Source: Pyrinomonadaceae bacterium (GTDB lineage Bacteria > Acidobacteriota > Blastocatellia > Pyrinomonadales > Pyrinomonadaceae). From it: a stretch of DNA of 64,000 nucleotides. The stretch is taken from contig JAVEDP010000008.1 of assembly GCA_030841085.1 (NCBI GenBank), positions 1 to 64,000 of the forward strand, written 5' to 3'. A program made the position numbers and the translations under genes. The notes beneath the pieces are model-generated. The model ran no database searches. It was not told the DNA's origin and was given only the letters and a program-made list of their open reading frames with translations. This document shows positions 15,051 through 23,216 of the stretch, one piece after another. Within the stretch, counting starts at the first letter, position 1. The number at the start of each line of letters is the position of its first letter.

Positions 15051-15530
15051 TTACGACACCGCTGCTTCCGCAGGCTGGGCCAACACCCGCTCGAGCGTGG
15101 CCTTGAGCAGATCCAAACCTCTTTCGCCGGCGGCAAATCCTCGCAACTTTCCTTCACGATCAAAAAGGTAATACGCAGGCACGTAGCCCTGCTCGTTTTG
15201 AAAAGCGTCGCGTAGTTTGTGCTCGTTATCTATCGCGCAGGGCTCGGTGATGTTGTGCGTCGCGATCATGCCGCGAACCTGCTCGACATCGGTATCTGAC
15301 TCATAGCGCGGCATGTGCACCGCAATTACGCGCAGACCCTTGTCACGTAATTCGTCGCGCCAAGCGGCAACGCGCGGCAAATTTTCCTTGCACATCCCGC
15401 AACTGTTTGACCAAAAATGGACCAACGTTGGTTGCCCCTGCGCCGATACTTCAGCTTGCGCCTGGGTGGCGCCAAACCATTCGGTCGCGCCATCAAGCGA
15501 TGGCATTGGTGTTCCGATTCTCATTCCCAT
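15051..15530 (-). CDS. TlpA-like thioredoxin-fold protein
   Basis: The 159-residue protein from ATG 15530 (MGMRIGTPMPS) has a redoxin fold with the active motif SCGMCKENLP (CxxC) near residue 50, followed by VIAVHMPRYESD and a cis-proline region YVPAYYLFD. No signal peptide is visible from this start, so it is probably cytoplasmic, although TlpA relatives are often exported. It is the last gene of a perR-peroxiredoxin-thioredoxin set on the minus strand and could re-reduce the peroxiredoxin. About 90 bases containing direct repeats separate it from that gene. Confidence 0.85.
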   Translation of the reverse strand: MGMRIGTPMPSLDGATEWFGATQAQAEVSAQGQPTLVHFWSNSCGMCKENLPRVAAWRDELRDKGLRVIAVHMPRYESDTDVEQVRGMIATHNITEPCAIDNEHKLRDAFQNEQGYVPAYYLFDREGKLRGFAAGERGLDLLKATLERVLAQPAEAAVS

Positions 15531-15573
15531 GGTTTTTTGCCTCATGAACCGTAACCCGCAAACCGGGAACCGG

Positions 15574-15622
15574 AGTTCCACGATTCACGATTTACGATTT
15601 ACGATTCACGATTTACGATTTA
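15574..15622. repeat. Short tandem repeat of CGATTTACGATTTACGATTCA units
   Basis: ACGATT(T/C)ACGATTTACG is repeated several times head to tail. It lies directly behind the peroxiredoxin stop codon. This is a direct, not inverted, repeat. Confidence 0.8.
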
Positions 15623-16189
15623 CGCGTTGAGCGTCTTCTGACCCGGCTTCCATTCAGCCTGACAAAGGCCGCCCGTTTGCAGCGCCTGAATCACTCGCAG
15701 CGTCTCTTCCGCCGAGCGTCCGATGTTCAGATCGTGGACCACTTTGTAGCGCAGAATCCCCTCCGGATCGATTACGAACAAACCGCGCAAGGCAATGCCG
15801 CGATCTTCGATCAGCACGCCGTAATCGCGCGCCACAGTCTTTGTGGCATCCGCTGCCAACGGATACTTCAAGTCCGCCACGCCGCCCTTGTCGCGCGGCG
15901 TCTGAATCCAGGCGCGATGCGAAAAGACCGAATCGGTGGACACGCCGATAATATCGGCGCCGATGCCTTCAAAATCTTCATAGCGATCGCTGAAGGTTGT
16001 CAGCTCCGTCGGGCAAACAAAAGTGAAATCGAGTGGATAAAACAAAAGCACAAGCCATTTGCCTTTGTAATCCGAAAGCTTGACGTTCTCGTTGAGCTTC
16101 TCGATGTTTTTCGTCGAGGCCATATCGAAATCCGGCGCCGGCTGGCCCACCATCGCCTTTTCTGTTGCTGTTGCTGTAGCTGTTGTCAT
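15620..16189 (-). CDS. 2-Cys peroxiredoxin (AhpC/TSA family)
   Basis: The 189-residue enzyme reduces peroxides with a peroxidatic Cys in FTFVCPTE (C59) and a resolving Cys in the C-terminal GGLCQAEW, the arrangement of typical 2-Cys peroxiredoxins. The ATG at 16189 is chosen because AGGAGG lies just upstream. Residues 2-9 (TTATATAT) come from a short codon repeat. It lies 44 bases downstream of the perR-like gene and upstream of a thioredoxin-fold gene on the same strand, a natural peroxide-stress operon. Confidence 0.95.
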   Translation of the reverse strand: MTTATATATEKAMVGQPAPDFDMASTKNIEKLNENVKLSDYKGKWLVLLFYPLDFTFVCPTELTTFSDRYEDFEGIGADIIGVSTDSVFSHRAWIQTPRDKGGVADLKYPLAADATKTVARDYGVLIEDRGIALRGLFVIDPEGILRYKVVHDLNIGRSAEETLRVIQALQTGGLCQAEWKPGQKTLNA

Positions 16190-16233
16190 GAATCCTCCAA
16201 GTAGGTTTATTGTTTCGAAATCAGAAAGTTTTG

Positions 16234-16638
16234 TTAAGCGCAGCAATCGGGACACACGCCTTTCAGCGTCAAGTGGACCGACTCAGGCTTAAACTTTGAG
16301 CGGCGCGCTGCTGCTTTCATCAACTCCGCAGCCTGCGGCAGATCGAAATCGACCAATTTTCCGCACTGGCTGCAAAGAGCGTGATCGTGCCGGTCAGTCT
16401 CGCGGTCATAGCGGCTGGCGCTGTCGCCAAACTTGATTTCATGCACCAATCCCGCTTCTCTCAAGAACCGCAGCGAGTTGTAAACTGTGGCGTAACTAAT
16501 CCCAGGCAGACGCCGCCGTGCCGCCTCGAAAATGTCATTGGCAGTGGGATGATCTTCCCGCTCACGAATGACCCCAAGCACGGCCTCGCGCTGTCGCGTC
16601 AGCTTCTCACCGGTCCCTGTCTTAATCAGCTTTGGCAT
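16234..16638 (-). CDS. PerR/Fur-family transcriptional repressor
   Basis: The 134-residue protein has the Fur-family winged helix (LTRQREAVLGVIREREDHPT, YATVYNSLRFLREAGLV) and the metal sites: the DRHDHALC segment, then CSQCGKLVDF and a final CPDCC, giving the two CxxC pairs of the structural zinc site. The peroxiredoxin gene directly downstream argues for a PerR-type peroxide sensor rather than Fur or Zur. A perfect 7-5-7 palindrome of the Fur/PerR-box type lies nine bases before its start codon, so autorepression of the operon is likely. Confidence 0.92.
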   Translation of the reverse strand: MPKLIKTGTGEKLTRQREAVLGVIREREDHPTANDIFEAARRRLPGISYATVYNSLRFLREAGLVHEIKFGDSASRYDRETDRHDHALCSQCGKLVDFDLPQAAELMKAAARRSKFKPESVHLTLKGVCPDCCA

Positions 16639-16646
16639 GAATTGAG

Positions 16647-16665
16647 ATTTAGACTAACTCTAAAT
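16647..16665 (-). promoter_or_regulatory. PerR/Fur-type operator
   Basis: ATTTAGA-CTAAC-TCTAAAT is a perfect inverted repeat (7-5-7). It resembles Fur/PerR boxes and overlaps the expected ribosome-binding or promoter region of the repressor gene. It probably controls the whole repressor-peroxiredoxin-thioredoxin operon. Confidence 0.75.
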
Positions 16666-16720
16666 CATAGGATTGTCAACCAAGCTGAGGCACGGCTTGG
16701 ACTGCTAATCCTCTCGGCGT

Positions 16721-16926
16721 GGTTTCGGCTTTGCCGTCTGATGTGCGGCGGCGGCTATGCCCCGCCGTAGGGATGCTTTCTAGGATTTTGGGCTACGCCC
16801 TTGGCGCCGCCTTTGGCTCATTAACTCCGAAGGGCGCTATGACAGGGACCAAGGGCATAGCCCGGATTAATATGGCCGCTTACGGCGGGGCATAGCCACC
16901 GCCTCACATCCGACGGCAAAGCCGAA
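16721..16926. repeat. Palindrome with TTCGGCTTTGCCGTCTGATG arms
   Basis: The left arm (16725-16770) and right arm (16879-16926) are imperfect reverse complements containing GGCTATGCCCCGCCGTA. The inner part has a second inverted pair around GGGCTACGCCCTTGG. A related element with GCCGTCTGATGTGCGG lies at 43411-43570. It fills the 308-base gap before the reductase gene. Confidence 0.8.
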
Positions 16927-16973
16927 CCTGACTAGCCATTCAGTTCACTGCGAAGTTCGCTTTCTTTGGTAGG

Positions 16974-18044
16974 TCAGGAAAGGTGCGGGTGGCTCATGGC
17001 GTAATCGACAATCGTCGTTACATAACTTGAAAACGGTGGACAGCTCACGGCGTGAGGCGCCAGCAACTGGGTCGCTTGCGTGGTGTCGTAACTCTGCCTC
17101 AGGAAAAAGTATGGAACGCCGCGATGTGGTAAGCCGCTCAGGGCCGGCGAAGGCGGCAACATCAGCGAAGATTCGACCAGGCGTGCCGGAACGGTTATGC
17201 GCGCTTCCTTGCCCACCAGGCTGCGCGCGATCAGGTTAAAGAGTTCGCGGGTCGTGAGCGGATCAGGATCGGCGAGTTGCAGCGTCTTTCCCACCGCGCT
17301 TGCGTCAGTGGCCAGCGTCGACATTGCTTCCACTACGAAATCAACTGGCACCAGATTCAAGCTGACGTCATCGTTGCCAATGTTGAAGTTCGAAAGTAAC
17401 GACGGCCATTTGAGCAGGTAATTGATCAAATAGTAGATGCCGTCATACTTGGCCGTCTCACCGCTGCGGGAATCGCCGCAGACCACCGCAGGCCGATGGA
17501 TAGTAATAGGCAGCTGCGATTTCAAATCCTCTACTTCGATCTCTGCCAGATACTTAGTCTCTTCGTAGTAATTGCGAAAGCCGGCGTCATGCCGCAACTC
17601 GTTTTCAAATATGCGGCCGGTGCGTTTGCCCGCCACATAACAAGTCGAAACGTAATGGTAGTGGCGCAGAGCGGGCAGCGACTGCACAAAATGATTGACA
17701 TTCCGCGTGCCGCCGACGTTGACACGCATCGCCAGGTCCTGCTTCACAGCCAGGTCGTAGATCGCTGCGAGATGGAACAAGATAGTTGATTCAGACCGCG
17801 CGCGCTCGAGATCGTTTTTAGTCAGATCCAAATCCGGCTCGGTAATGTCGCCTGGCAGAATCTCAAAATTTGAAAGCGGTGTTCCGCTCTGCTCGGCAAT
17901 GGCGCTCAGTTCCCTGCCGGCTTGAGCAGCAAGCGCCGGTTGCACGAGCAGCAGAAACCGTGCACCACTTTCTGCGAGGCGCCGCAACAGGCGGCTGGCG
18001 ATAAAGCCCGGGAAGCCGGTGATGAAAAATGTTTCGTTAGCCAT
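16974..18044 (-). CDS. Extended SDR / thioester-reductase-like NAD(P)-dependent oxidoreductase
   Basis: The 356-residue protein starts with the dinucleotide motif TGFPGFIASRLL and contains LFHLAAIYDL, NVGGTRNV, VSTCYVAG and the catalytic YYEETKYLAE (YxxxK). These are features of extended short-chain dehydrogenases of the male-sterility/thioester-reductase group, which act on acyl-CoA or acyl-carrier thioesters, or on related epimerase substrates. The ATG at 18044 is preceded by no strong ribosome site. There is no partner gene nearby, so the substrate is unknown. Confidence 0.82.
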   Translation of the reverse strand: MANETFFITGFPGFIASRLLRRLAESGARFLLLVQPALAAQAGRELSAIAEQSGTPLSNFEILPGDITEPDLDLTKNDLERARSESTILFHLAAIYDLAVKQDLAMRVNVGGTRNVNHFVQSLPALRHYHYVSTCYVAGKRTGRIFENELRHDAGFRNYYEETKYLAEIEVEDLKSQLPITIHRPAVVCGDSRSGETAKYDGIYYLINYLLKWPSLLSNFNIGNDDVSLNLVPVDFVVEAMSTLATDASAVGKTLQLADPDPLTTRELFNLIARSLVGKEARITVPARLVESSLMLPPSPALSGLPHRGVPYFFLRQSYDTTQATQLLAPHAVSCPPFSSYVTTIVDYAMSHPHLS

Positions 18045-18111
18045 GCTCGTGCATTAGATTACTCGGATCGCCGGACAGGCGCCCGAAATTCCAAAATTAT
18101 TATGCTTAAGC

Positions 18112-18141
18112 TTCGCTCAGCCGACGCGGGCCGAGTATAAT
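18112..18141 (+). promoter_or_regulatory. Possible promoter of the TPR gene
   Basis: A consensus-like TATAAT sits at 18136-18141, with a weak -35-like TTCGCT at 18112-18117 and an 18-base spacer. The leader to the start codon at 18225 would be about 75 bases. Confidence 0.35.
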
Positions 18142-18224
18142 TCATGTTATCGATTCTCCGGCCCAGGAACAAAGTAGTAAGCGTCGAACAGCCCAAGAGA
18201 TGGCAAACAGAAATTTAAGAACCG

Positions 18225-18734
18225 ATGGATGAAAAGGTTTACGAAGACGATGCTTCGCCGGCGGCGAAGTATGAAGCCAGGCAGCTTTTCCAGGAAGCTT
18301 ATCAGGCGCAGCTCGCCGAGAATTTCGACGAGGCAATCGGACTTTACAAACGCTCGATCGAAACGTATCCGACCGCGGAAGCGCATACGTTTCTGGGCTG
18401 GGTCTATAGTTTTCAGAACCGCTATGACGAAGCGATTGAGGAATGCCTTGAAGCAATTCGCGTCGATGAAACGTTGGGAAATCCTTACAACGATATCGGC
18501 AGCTATCTGCTAGCCAAGGGCGATGCTTACAGCGCCGTGCGCTGGTTCAAGCGCGCGCTGTATGCGCCGCGTTATGAATCGTACGCCTTTCCGCATTTCA
18601 ATCTCGGCCGCACTTACGAAGCCCGCAAGAAATATCTCGACGCCGCGCGCCACTACGGCAAAGCACTGGAACAACAACCCGGCTTTAGCGAAGCAGCCAG
18701 CGGGCTTCACCGGATGCAAGCGCTGTTGAATTAG
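18225..18734 (+). CDS. Tetratricopeptide repeat protein
   Basis: The 169-residue acidic protein has about three to four TPR units (EAYQAQLAENFDEAIGLYKR, HTFLGWVYSFQNRYDEAIEE, FNLGRTYEARKKYLDAARHY). There is no signal peptide, so it is a cytoplasmic scaffold of unknown partner. It is a single small gene between the divergent reductase and the low-GC gene pair downstream. Confidence 0.88.
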   Translation: MDEKVYEDDASPAAKYEARQLFQEAYQAQLAENFDEAIGLYKRSIETYPTAEAHTFLGWVYSFQNRYDEAIEECLEAIRVDETLGNPYNDIGSYLLAKGDAYSAVRWFKRALYAPRYESYAFPHFNLGRTYEARKKYLDAARHYGKALEQQPGFSEAASGLHRMQALLN

Positions 18735-18788
18735 ATAATCTTCCCTATTCCACTTGAATGTCACCTTAGCTGGAATTGAAAATACGAT

Positions 18789-19559
18789 ATGACGAAAGTT
18801 CTTATTGATAATGCGACCATATCGAGCGTGCAGAGAGCTCTTGGTAAAGCATCCTTACGCGAACCCTCCCTACTAGATGTCGAGCAGGTCGCGCTAGCAA
18901 GATTCAGTGAAGCGGTGTTACTGAATGACAGCGTCATAATTCCCGACAACTACAAAGCAGAACTCACGCCAAATAGAAAGTCACTCCTTACCGGAGACGT
19001 CTTTCAATTCCAAAGGCTTGAAACTGGCGAGGACGAGGCTATTAATGAAATCTGCACCGACCTTTTGCCGATTTGGAGAGAAGCATTCCACGCAGGTTCG
19101 GACCGCTCTGTGTTTTCTGAGTACTTCTCCCAAGTGCAGGCATTTAGTAACTTCATATGGGAGCATGCCAGCTCCGAGTTTTTTCTTGTCTTTCGTGCTC
19201 ACGGCATAGACAAGGAAAACCCCTTAATAGAGGCCGTTTTAGCGAGTCCAGCAAACGACGCTTTGGGACAAGAACTTAACATAATCGGTAAGGACGATAA
19301 GGTTGTTTCTTGGAAGAGGCTATCTCGGCATGTACAGCGAATGCTCGCCGTTATGGGATGGCTCGGCCATCAATACATGTGGCATCAGATCTTTTCAGCC
19401 CAACATGAGTTGTCGTACATGCCGCATCCGCTCCGAGATTTCTTTGCCTACGACTTCCTGACTCGGTTGAAGTCTGGAGCAAAAAGCGCATCAGAGTTTT
19501 CTTCTGTTTTTAACCAATCAAATCGGAAAGTTCCAAGGAAGAGTGAAGGACTCACTTGA
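18789..19559 (+). CDS. Hypothetical protein, N-terminal part of a probable frameshifted gene
   Basis: The 256-residue frame begins MTKVLIDNATISSVQRALGK. The start LID followed by VIIPDNYKAE is loosely like a PIN-type nuclease fold, but the resemblance is weak. It is not a family I recognise. Base composition is lower in GC than the neighbours and codon use differs, suggesting transfer. The frame ends at TGA 19557-19559, just as the +1 frame continues with sensible protein (IGKFQGRVKDSLEALGQ). That indicates one longer gene of about 450 codons broken by a one-base shift in the A-rich stretch near 19515-19525. Confidence 0.7.
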   Translation: MTKVLIDNATISSVQRALGKASLREPSLLDVEQVALARFSEAVLLNDSVIIPDNYKAELTPNRKSLLTGDVFQFQRLETGEDEAINEICTDLLPIWREAFHAGSDRSVFSEYFSQVQAFSNFIWEHASSEFFLVFRAHGIDKENPLIEAVLASPANDALGQELNIIGKDDKVVSWKRLSRHVQRMLAVMGWLGHQYMWHQIFSAQHELSYMPHPLRDFFAYDFLTRLKSGAKSASEFSSVFNQSNRKVPRKSEGLT

Positions 19560-20145
19560 GGCGCTCGGTCAGCCAGAATCTGCAACTACGATTGCTTTGC
19601 CAGGCTTTCTTCCGCTTCTAGTAAGAGAAAGCTCAAGTCGAGATGACTTCTTAAGGGTCCTTAACCAAATGAGAAACGAGCCGGAAGTCGTGGAGCTTCG
19701 TGAGCTGTTGAAACAAATCGAAAGCGAAGTCTCGAAGGGAAACTATAAACCTCTTGCAAGAATGAAAAGAGAGATTGAAACGCTTGGGAGGAGTATCCTT
19801 ATCGAAAAAGGGCTCGAAGATCCGTTGATCAAAATCACACCGACGACAACTGTCTTTGGAATAAAGGTCGAAGGTGACGACTTATCGGTCAAACTTCCAA
19901 TCCCCTCAATTTTATACAAGCAGTTCTTCCTCGGGAGGCGGTATAGAGCCTTCGTCAAACGCGTAATGGACGAACTAGCTGTCCCTTCAAAATATGGTCA
20001 GCTGAAGACAAAGCTCAATGGGTGGGCATGGATCGAAAAAGAAGGTGGCTCTTCAAAGTTTTATCTCAAGGGGCACTGGGCCGCATCTATATTTCATAAG
20101 CCTTTTGGAGAGGCAGATGAACAATTTGACTCTCCCTTGTACTAA
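19543..20145 (+). CDS. Hypothetical protein, C-terminal part of a probable frameshifted gene
   Basis: The 200-residue frame would start at GTG 19543, inside the previous ORF, but the same frame is open further upstream and matches the flow of the preceding protein. It contains helical, charged segments (EVVELRELLKQIESEVSKGN) and a C-terminal domain ending HWAASIFHKPFGEADEQFDS. I recognise no motif. It shares the low GC of the preceding frame. Either the two are separate overlapping genes or, more likely, one broken gene. Confidence 0.65.
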   Translation: MKDSLEALGQPESATTIALPGFLPLLVRESSSRDDFLRVLNQMRNEPEVVELRELLKQIESEVSKGNYKPLARMKREIETLGRSILIEKGLEDPLIKITPTTTVFGIKVEGDDLSVKLPIPSILYKQFFLGRRYRAFVKRVMDELAVPSKYGQLKTKLNGWAWIEKEGGSSKFYLKGHWAASIFHKPFGEADEQFDSPLY

Positions 20146-20157
20146 CGAGTTGGGCGC

Positions 20158-20661
20158 TCATGATTTTGATCGAGAGCGCAGGCGAGCTCTTGTCTCACTC
20201 AGCGGCACTGAAGAATTCGGATCGACGTGATGCCCCGCCAAACGTGACTCAACCAATTCTTCATCGGTTGCCGACGACTCATCGCGAGACCTAATTCTCG
20301 TCTTCTGCCGCTTCTCATCCACGGCAACGTAGACGACTTCCGCTTCGGTGACGCGAAGTACTTCGGTTGTCGCCCCTACTCTTTCAGTTTCAACTATCAC
20401 CCGAATCGTTATCGAAGTCTTTCCCACGCTCACTGTCTCGGCATAAAAACTAACTAAATCGCCAACAAACACGGGCTTGTGAAAGATGACCTCGCGCATC
20501 GCCACGGTGACGAAGCGCGGCATGCCGGTATGCCGGTGCGCCTCGATCGCGCCAGCCATGTCGATGTAGCTGAGAATAACCCCGCCAAAAATTGTGCCCG
20601 CGGAGTTTGTGTCGCGAGGTAGCAAAGTAATTCGTATCGCCGGATCGCGTTTGGATTCCAT
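20158..20661 (-). CDS. Acyl-CoA thioesterase (hotdog fold)
   Basis: The 167-residue protein has the hotdog signature of YciA/BACH-type thioesterases: [20 protein letters not shown] with the catalytic-site Asn and Asp, then [20 protein letters not shown] and [18 protein letters not shown]. It would hydrolyse acyl-CoA thioesters in the cytoplasm. The C-terminal 40 residues are basic and disordered, longer than in the minimal family. It converges with the preceding low-GC gene, with 12 bases between the stop codons. Confidence 0.9.
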   Translation of the reverse strand: MESKRDPAIRITLLPRDTNSAGTIFGGVILSYIDMAGAIEAHRHTGMPRFVTVAMREVIFHKPVFVGDLVSFYAETVSVGKTSITIRVIVETERVGATTEVLRVTEAEVVYVAVDEKRQKTRIRSRDESSATDEELVESRLAGHHVDPNSSVPLSETRARLRSRSKS

Positions 20662-20675
20662 GTGTTAATTTCTCG

Positions 20676-20797
20676 GCGTAAAGCAAACTGTTAGTTTGCG
20701 TTGTCAACGTAAAGCAAACAGTTAGTTTGCGTTGGTTGCCGGCCTTCAAGTTGAATGCTAACGAGCCATCGCAAACTAACAGTTTGCTCTGCGCTGT
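20676..20797. repeat. Palindromic repeat, GCAAACTGTTAGTTTGC family (second copy)
   Basis: Two direct left units (GTAAAGCAAACTGTTAGTTT at about 20678, and a near copy at 20709) face one right unit near 20774-20797. The arms equal those at 2879-3019 and 40279-40365. It is located between two minus-strand genes, right behind a start codon. Confidence 0.9.
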
Positions 20798-20803
20798 TTG
20801 ACT

Positions 20804-22120
20804 TCACTGTTTCACTCGTAGCTGTTTGATAATAGGATCGAACTCGCCATGCAGAGCAGGATCGAGTTGAAAAGCCTTATCGAAATCCCGTTGGGCTGCA
20901 GCATCCTGGCTGCGCTTCAAACTGATCACACCGCGCACAGCATAGGCTCGTGCGAATTTTTCATCCAGGCGAATGGCCTGATCCAAATCAGCGAGGCCAA
21001 GCGTATCCTCGCCGCTCTCCTCGTAAGCTGTGCCCCGATTCGTATACGCCTCTGCCGACGCTTTCAGCTTGAGCGATTCCCCGAAATCGGAAATTGCTGC
21101 TTTAAATTGTTTCTGAGAAAAATAAATGTTGCCGCGATTATTGTAGGCATCGCTGGTGGGATTCAGTTCAATGCTGCGCGAGAAGTCAGCTAGCGCAGGC
21201 GCGTAGTCCTTCAAAGCCAGGTAAGCGACGCCCCGATTGTTATAAGCGTCAGCCGTGTTGGGGTCACTCTTTATTGCACGCGTGTAGGCAGCAATCGCTC
21301 CCGCAAGATCACCGGACTGCTGCAATTTGACTCCTTTGTTGTATTGCTCGGCTGCGGCATCGGAACTGCGGTTCTGTCCTTTGAAACTGTACTCTTCGAA
21401 ATGCGGGTCGGCTGCGAGTTCCTTCTCTTTCAAAAACTGCCAGGCCGCCTCGTTGATCTTGGGGGCGAGGTCGTAATACCAATGGTCGTGCCCGGGTATT
21501 TCCGTAAGCTGCACCGGAAAGCCTTTTGCGACCAGCGCGTCGCGAGTCCTTCTTACATCTGGCAGCGGGAATAACAAATCAACCGTTCCAACTTGAATGT
21601 AGATCGGCGTCTTTCTCTTTGCCAGGCTGGTCAACTCCAAACTGCGCGAGTCCAACGCGCCCGCATGAATGGCCGACGCTGCAAAATATTCGGACTCGTA
21701 AAGCGACATCAAGAGAGCAAAACCGGCGCCGCCTGAATGTCCAAAGAGGTAAACCCGTCTGGGGTTGATTGGGTATTTTGATTTGATTGCTTCAACCAGC
21801 TCATGCAGCGCCATTGGTCCATCTCGTGGAACCGACCAGACCGAAGCGTCCGCAGAGTTTGGACCCAGCAGAATTACACCCTCGGCATCTGCCAGGCGTT
21901 TCCACTTCTCTACCAGCGACAGCCCATCTCGATTTGAGCCATGCAATAAAACGAGCAAAGGAGCGGGCGCCGACGTCTTCGCACTTGCGGGAACATAGAG
22001 AAAGTAAGTTCTCTTTTTACCTTCAACGAGAAGGGAATCTTTCGTGATTCCTTGCGCCAGGATGGTGAGTGGGGCTGCGGCAATCAGGATTGCGAAGAAA
22101 ATTATCCTCAAGTAAACCAT
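20804..22120 (-). CDS. Exported alpha/beta hydrolase fused to TPR repeats
   Basis: The 438-residue protein has a signal peptide (about 1-22, ending TILAQ). An esterase/poly-hydroxyalkanoate-depolymerase-like hydrolase spans about 25-240, with the nucleophile elbow GHSGGAG and a late His in PGHDHWYY. From about 255, five TPR-like repeats follow (AAAEQYNKGVKLQQSGDLAG, ADAYNNRGVAYLALKDYAPA, EAYTNRGTAYEESGEDTLGL). The Asp of the triad is probably in the VGTVDLLFPL segment. The fusion suggests an extracytoplasmic esterase held in a protein complex. Confidence 0.85.
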   Translation of the reverse strand: MVYLRIIFFAILIAAAPLTILAQGITKDSLLVEGKKRTYFLYVPASAKTSAPAPLLVLLHGSNRDGLSLVEKWKRLADAEGVILLGPNSADASVWSVPRDGPMALHELVEAIKSKYPINPRRVYLFGHSGGAGFALLMSLYESEYFAASAIHAGALDSRSLELTSLAKRKTPIYIQVGTVDLLFPLPDVRRTRDALVAKGFPVQLTEIPGHDHWYYDLAPKINEAAWQFLKEKELAADPHFEEYSFKGQNRSSDAAAEQYNKGVKLQQSGDLAGAIAAYTRAIKSDPNTADAYNNRGVAYLALKDYAPALADFSRSIELNPTSDAYNNRGNIYFSQKQFKAAISDFGESLKLKASAEAYTNRGTAYEESGEDTLGLADLDQAIRLDEKFARAYAVRGVISLKRSQDAAAQRDFDKAFQLDPALHGEFDPIIKQLRVKQ

Positions 22121-22223
22121 GTAATAAGGCGCTCGCTTGGAATTGGGAACAAAGGTACTGCAGCGTTAGTCTAAGTTAAAAGCTGGCCACGGCAACCTTG
22201 CATAAAGAAAGGTTTGAAAAGCC

Positions 22224-22469
22224 ATGCCAACCACGCTCGCACTCTATCAACTCTACCTGATCTCAATCTGTTTCTTGCAAGACGAGACCACCGCTGATTT
22301 CAGCGAGCTTGGCAGTAAGCTGCTGGGCGGTTTTGTTTTAGCTGTCGTTGTCGCCGTCACCTATGCATTCGTCAAACTACGATGGCGCGATAAAAATCCT
22401 CCGGCGCAGTTCATTTCGATCAGTCCTAACGAAAGAAAAGATGAGCCGGCGAAAGTCGCTCGTGATTAA
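22224..22469 (+). CDS. Small single-pass membrane protein
   Basis: The 81-residue protein has an N-terminal hydrophobic stretch (LALYQLYLISICFL), a strong membrane helix near 33-52 (LLGGFVLAVVVAVTYAFVKL) and a charged C-terminal tail. GGTTTGAAAAGCC precedes the ATG without a clear ribosome site. It resembles small inner-membrane proteins of unknown function. It converges with the hydrolase gene at 22491. Confidence 0.65.
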   Translation: MPTTLALYQLYLISICFLQDETTADFSELGSKLLGGFVLAVVVAVTYAFVKLRWRDKNPPAQFISISPNERKDEPAKVARD

Positions 22470-22490
22470 CCCGTGCAGAGATTGCCCCGG

Positions 22491-23135
22491 CTAACTCTCA
22501 AACTGAAGCACGGTCCAATCCGTGATCGTCTGCTTCAATTCGTCCAAATGCCCTTCAAAGAAATGGCCGCAGTCCTTGATGACCTGTAGCGTTACGCTCG
22601 CGTTGTGCTGTTTGATCTTGTCCATCAAATTCATTAGCGCGGGCAGGCTGCCAAACTCGTCATGGTCGCCGTGAACAAAAAGAACGGGCTTGCGGTTGGC
22701 TTCAAGAAAACTGAAATCATATTTGTCCACCGGCGTGCCGATGCTGATCAGGTTCACAACTCGCTGATCGGAAATCCCAACTTCCAAACCGACTCGGGCG
22801 CCAAATGAAAAACCGCATAGCGTGATTGGCTGTTCGGGAAACTCCTTTACAAGATAATCCAAGCCGGCGCGCACGTCGTCCAGTTCACCTTGCCCTTCGT
22901 CATGCTCGCCGGTGCTCTGGCCGACGCCGCGAAAATTCAGCCGCAACGTCGTCAGGCCGGCATCGTTTAAGGCGCCGGCCGCGCGAAAGACGACTTTATT
23001 ATGCATCGTGCCGCCGCCAAGCGGGTGCGGATGCAGCACCAGCGCGACGCCTTTTGCCGGCGCACGCGGCTGTTTGAGAATAGCCTCGAGTCGTCCGTGC
23101 GCTACCGGCACGAATAGATTGCCCGCTGGATACAC
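22491..23135 (-). CDS. Alpha/beta hydrolase
   Basis: The 214-residue cytoplasmic protein has LHPHPLGGGTMHNKVV, LRLNFRGVGQSTGEHDEG, the nucleophile elbow GFSFGARVG, the acid in FVHGDHDEFG and the late His in DCGHFFEGHLDE. These mark the small family of dienelactone-hydrolase-like or OsmC-unrelated alpha/beta hydrolases common in bacteria. The substrate is unknown. It is divergent to the hybrid kinase gene, with 81 bases between start codons. Confidence 0.9.
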   Translation of the reverse strand: MYPAGNLFVPVAHGRLEAILKQPRAPAKGVALVLHPHPLGGGTMHNKVVFRAAGALNDAGLTTLRLNFRGVGQSTGEHDEGQGELDDVRAGLDYLVKEFPEQPITLCGFSFGARVGLEVGISDQRVVNLISIGTPVDKYDFSFLEANRKPVLFVHGDHDEFGSLPALMNLMDKIKQHNASVTLQVIKDCGHFFEGHLDELKQTITDWTVLQFES

Positions 23136-23216
23136 TTTTGAACCGCCATTTAGATAAATTGACCGCTCTCATACTACAATCGCACCTCTACGATTTGCGA
23201 ATGAGCGGGATCAGGT

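Noticed and set aside
19495-19560. Programmed frameshift signal in the low-GC gene
   Set aside because: No slippery heptamer followed by a structure is visible; a simple insertion or error is more likely.
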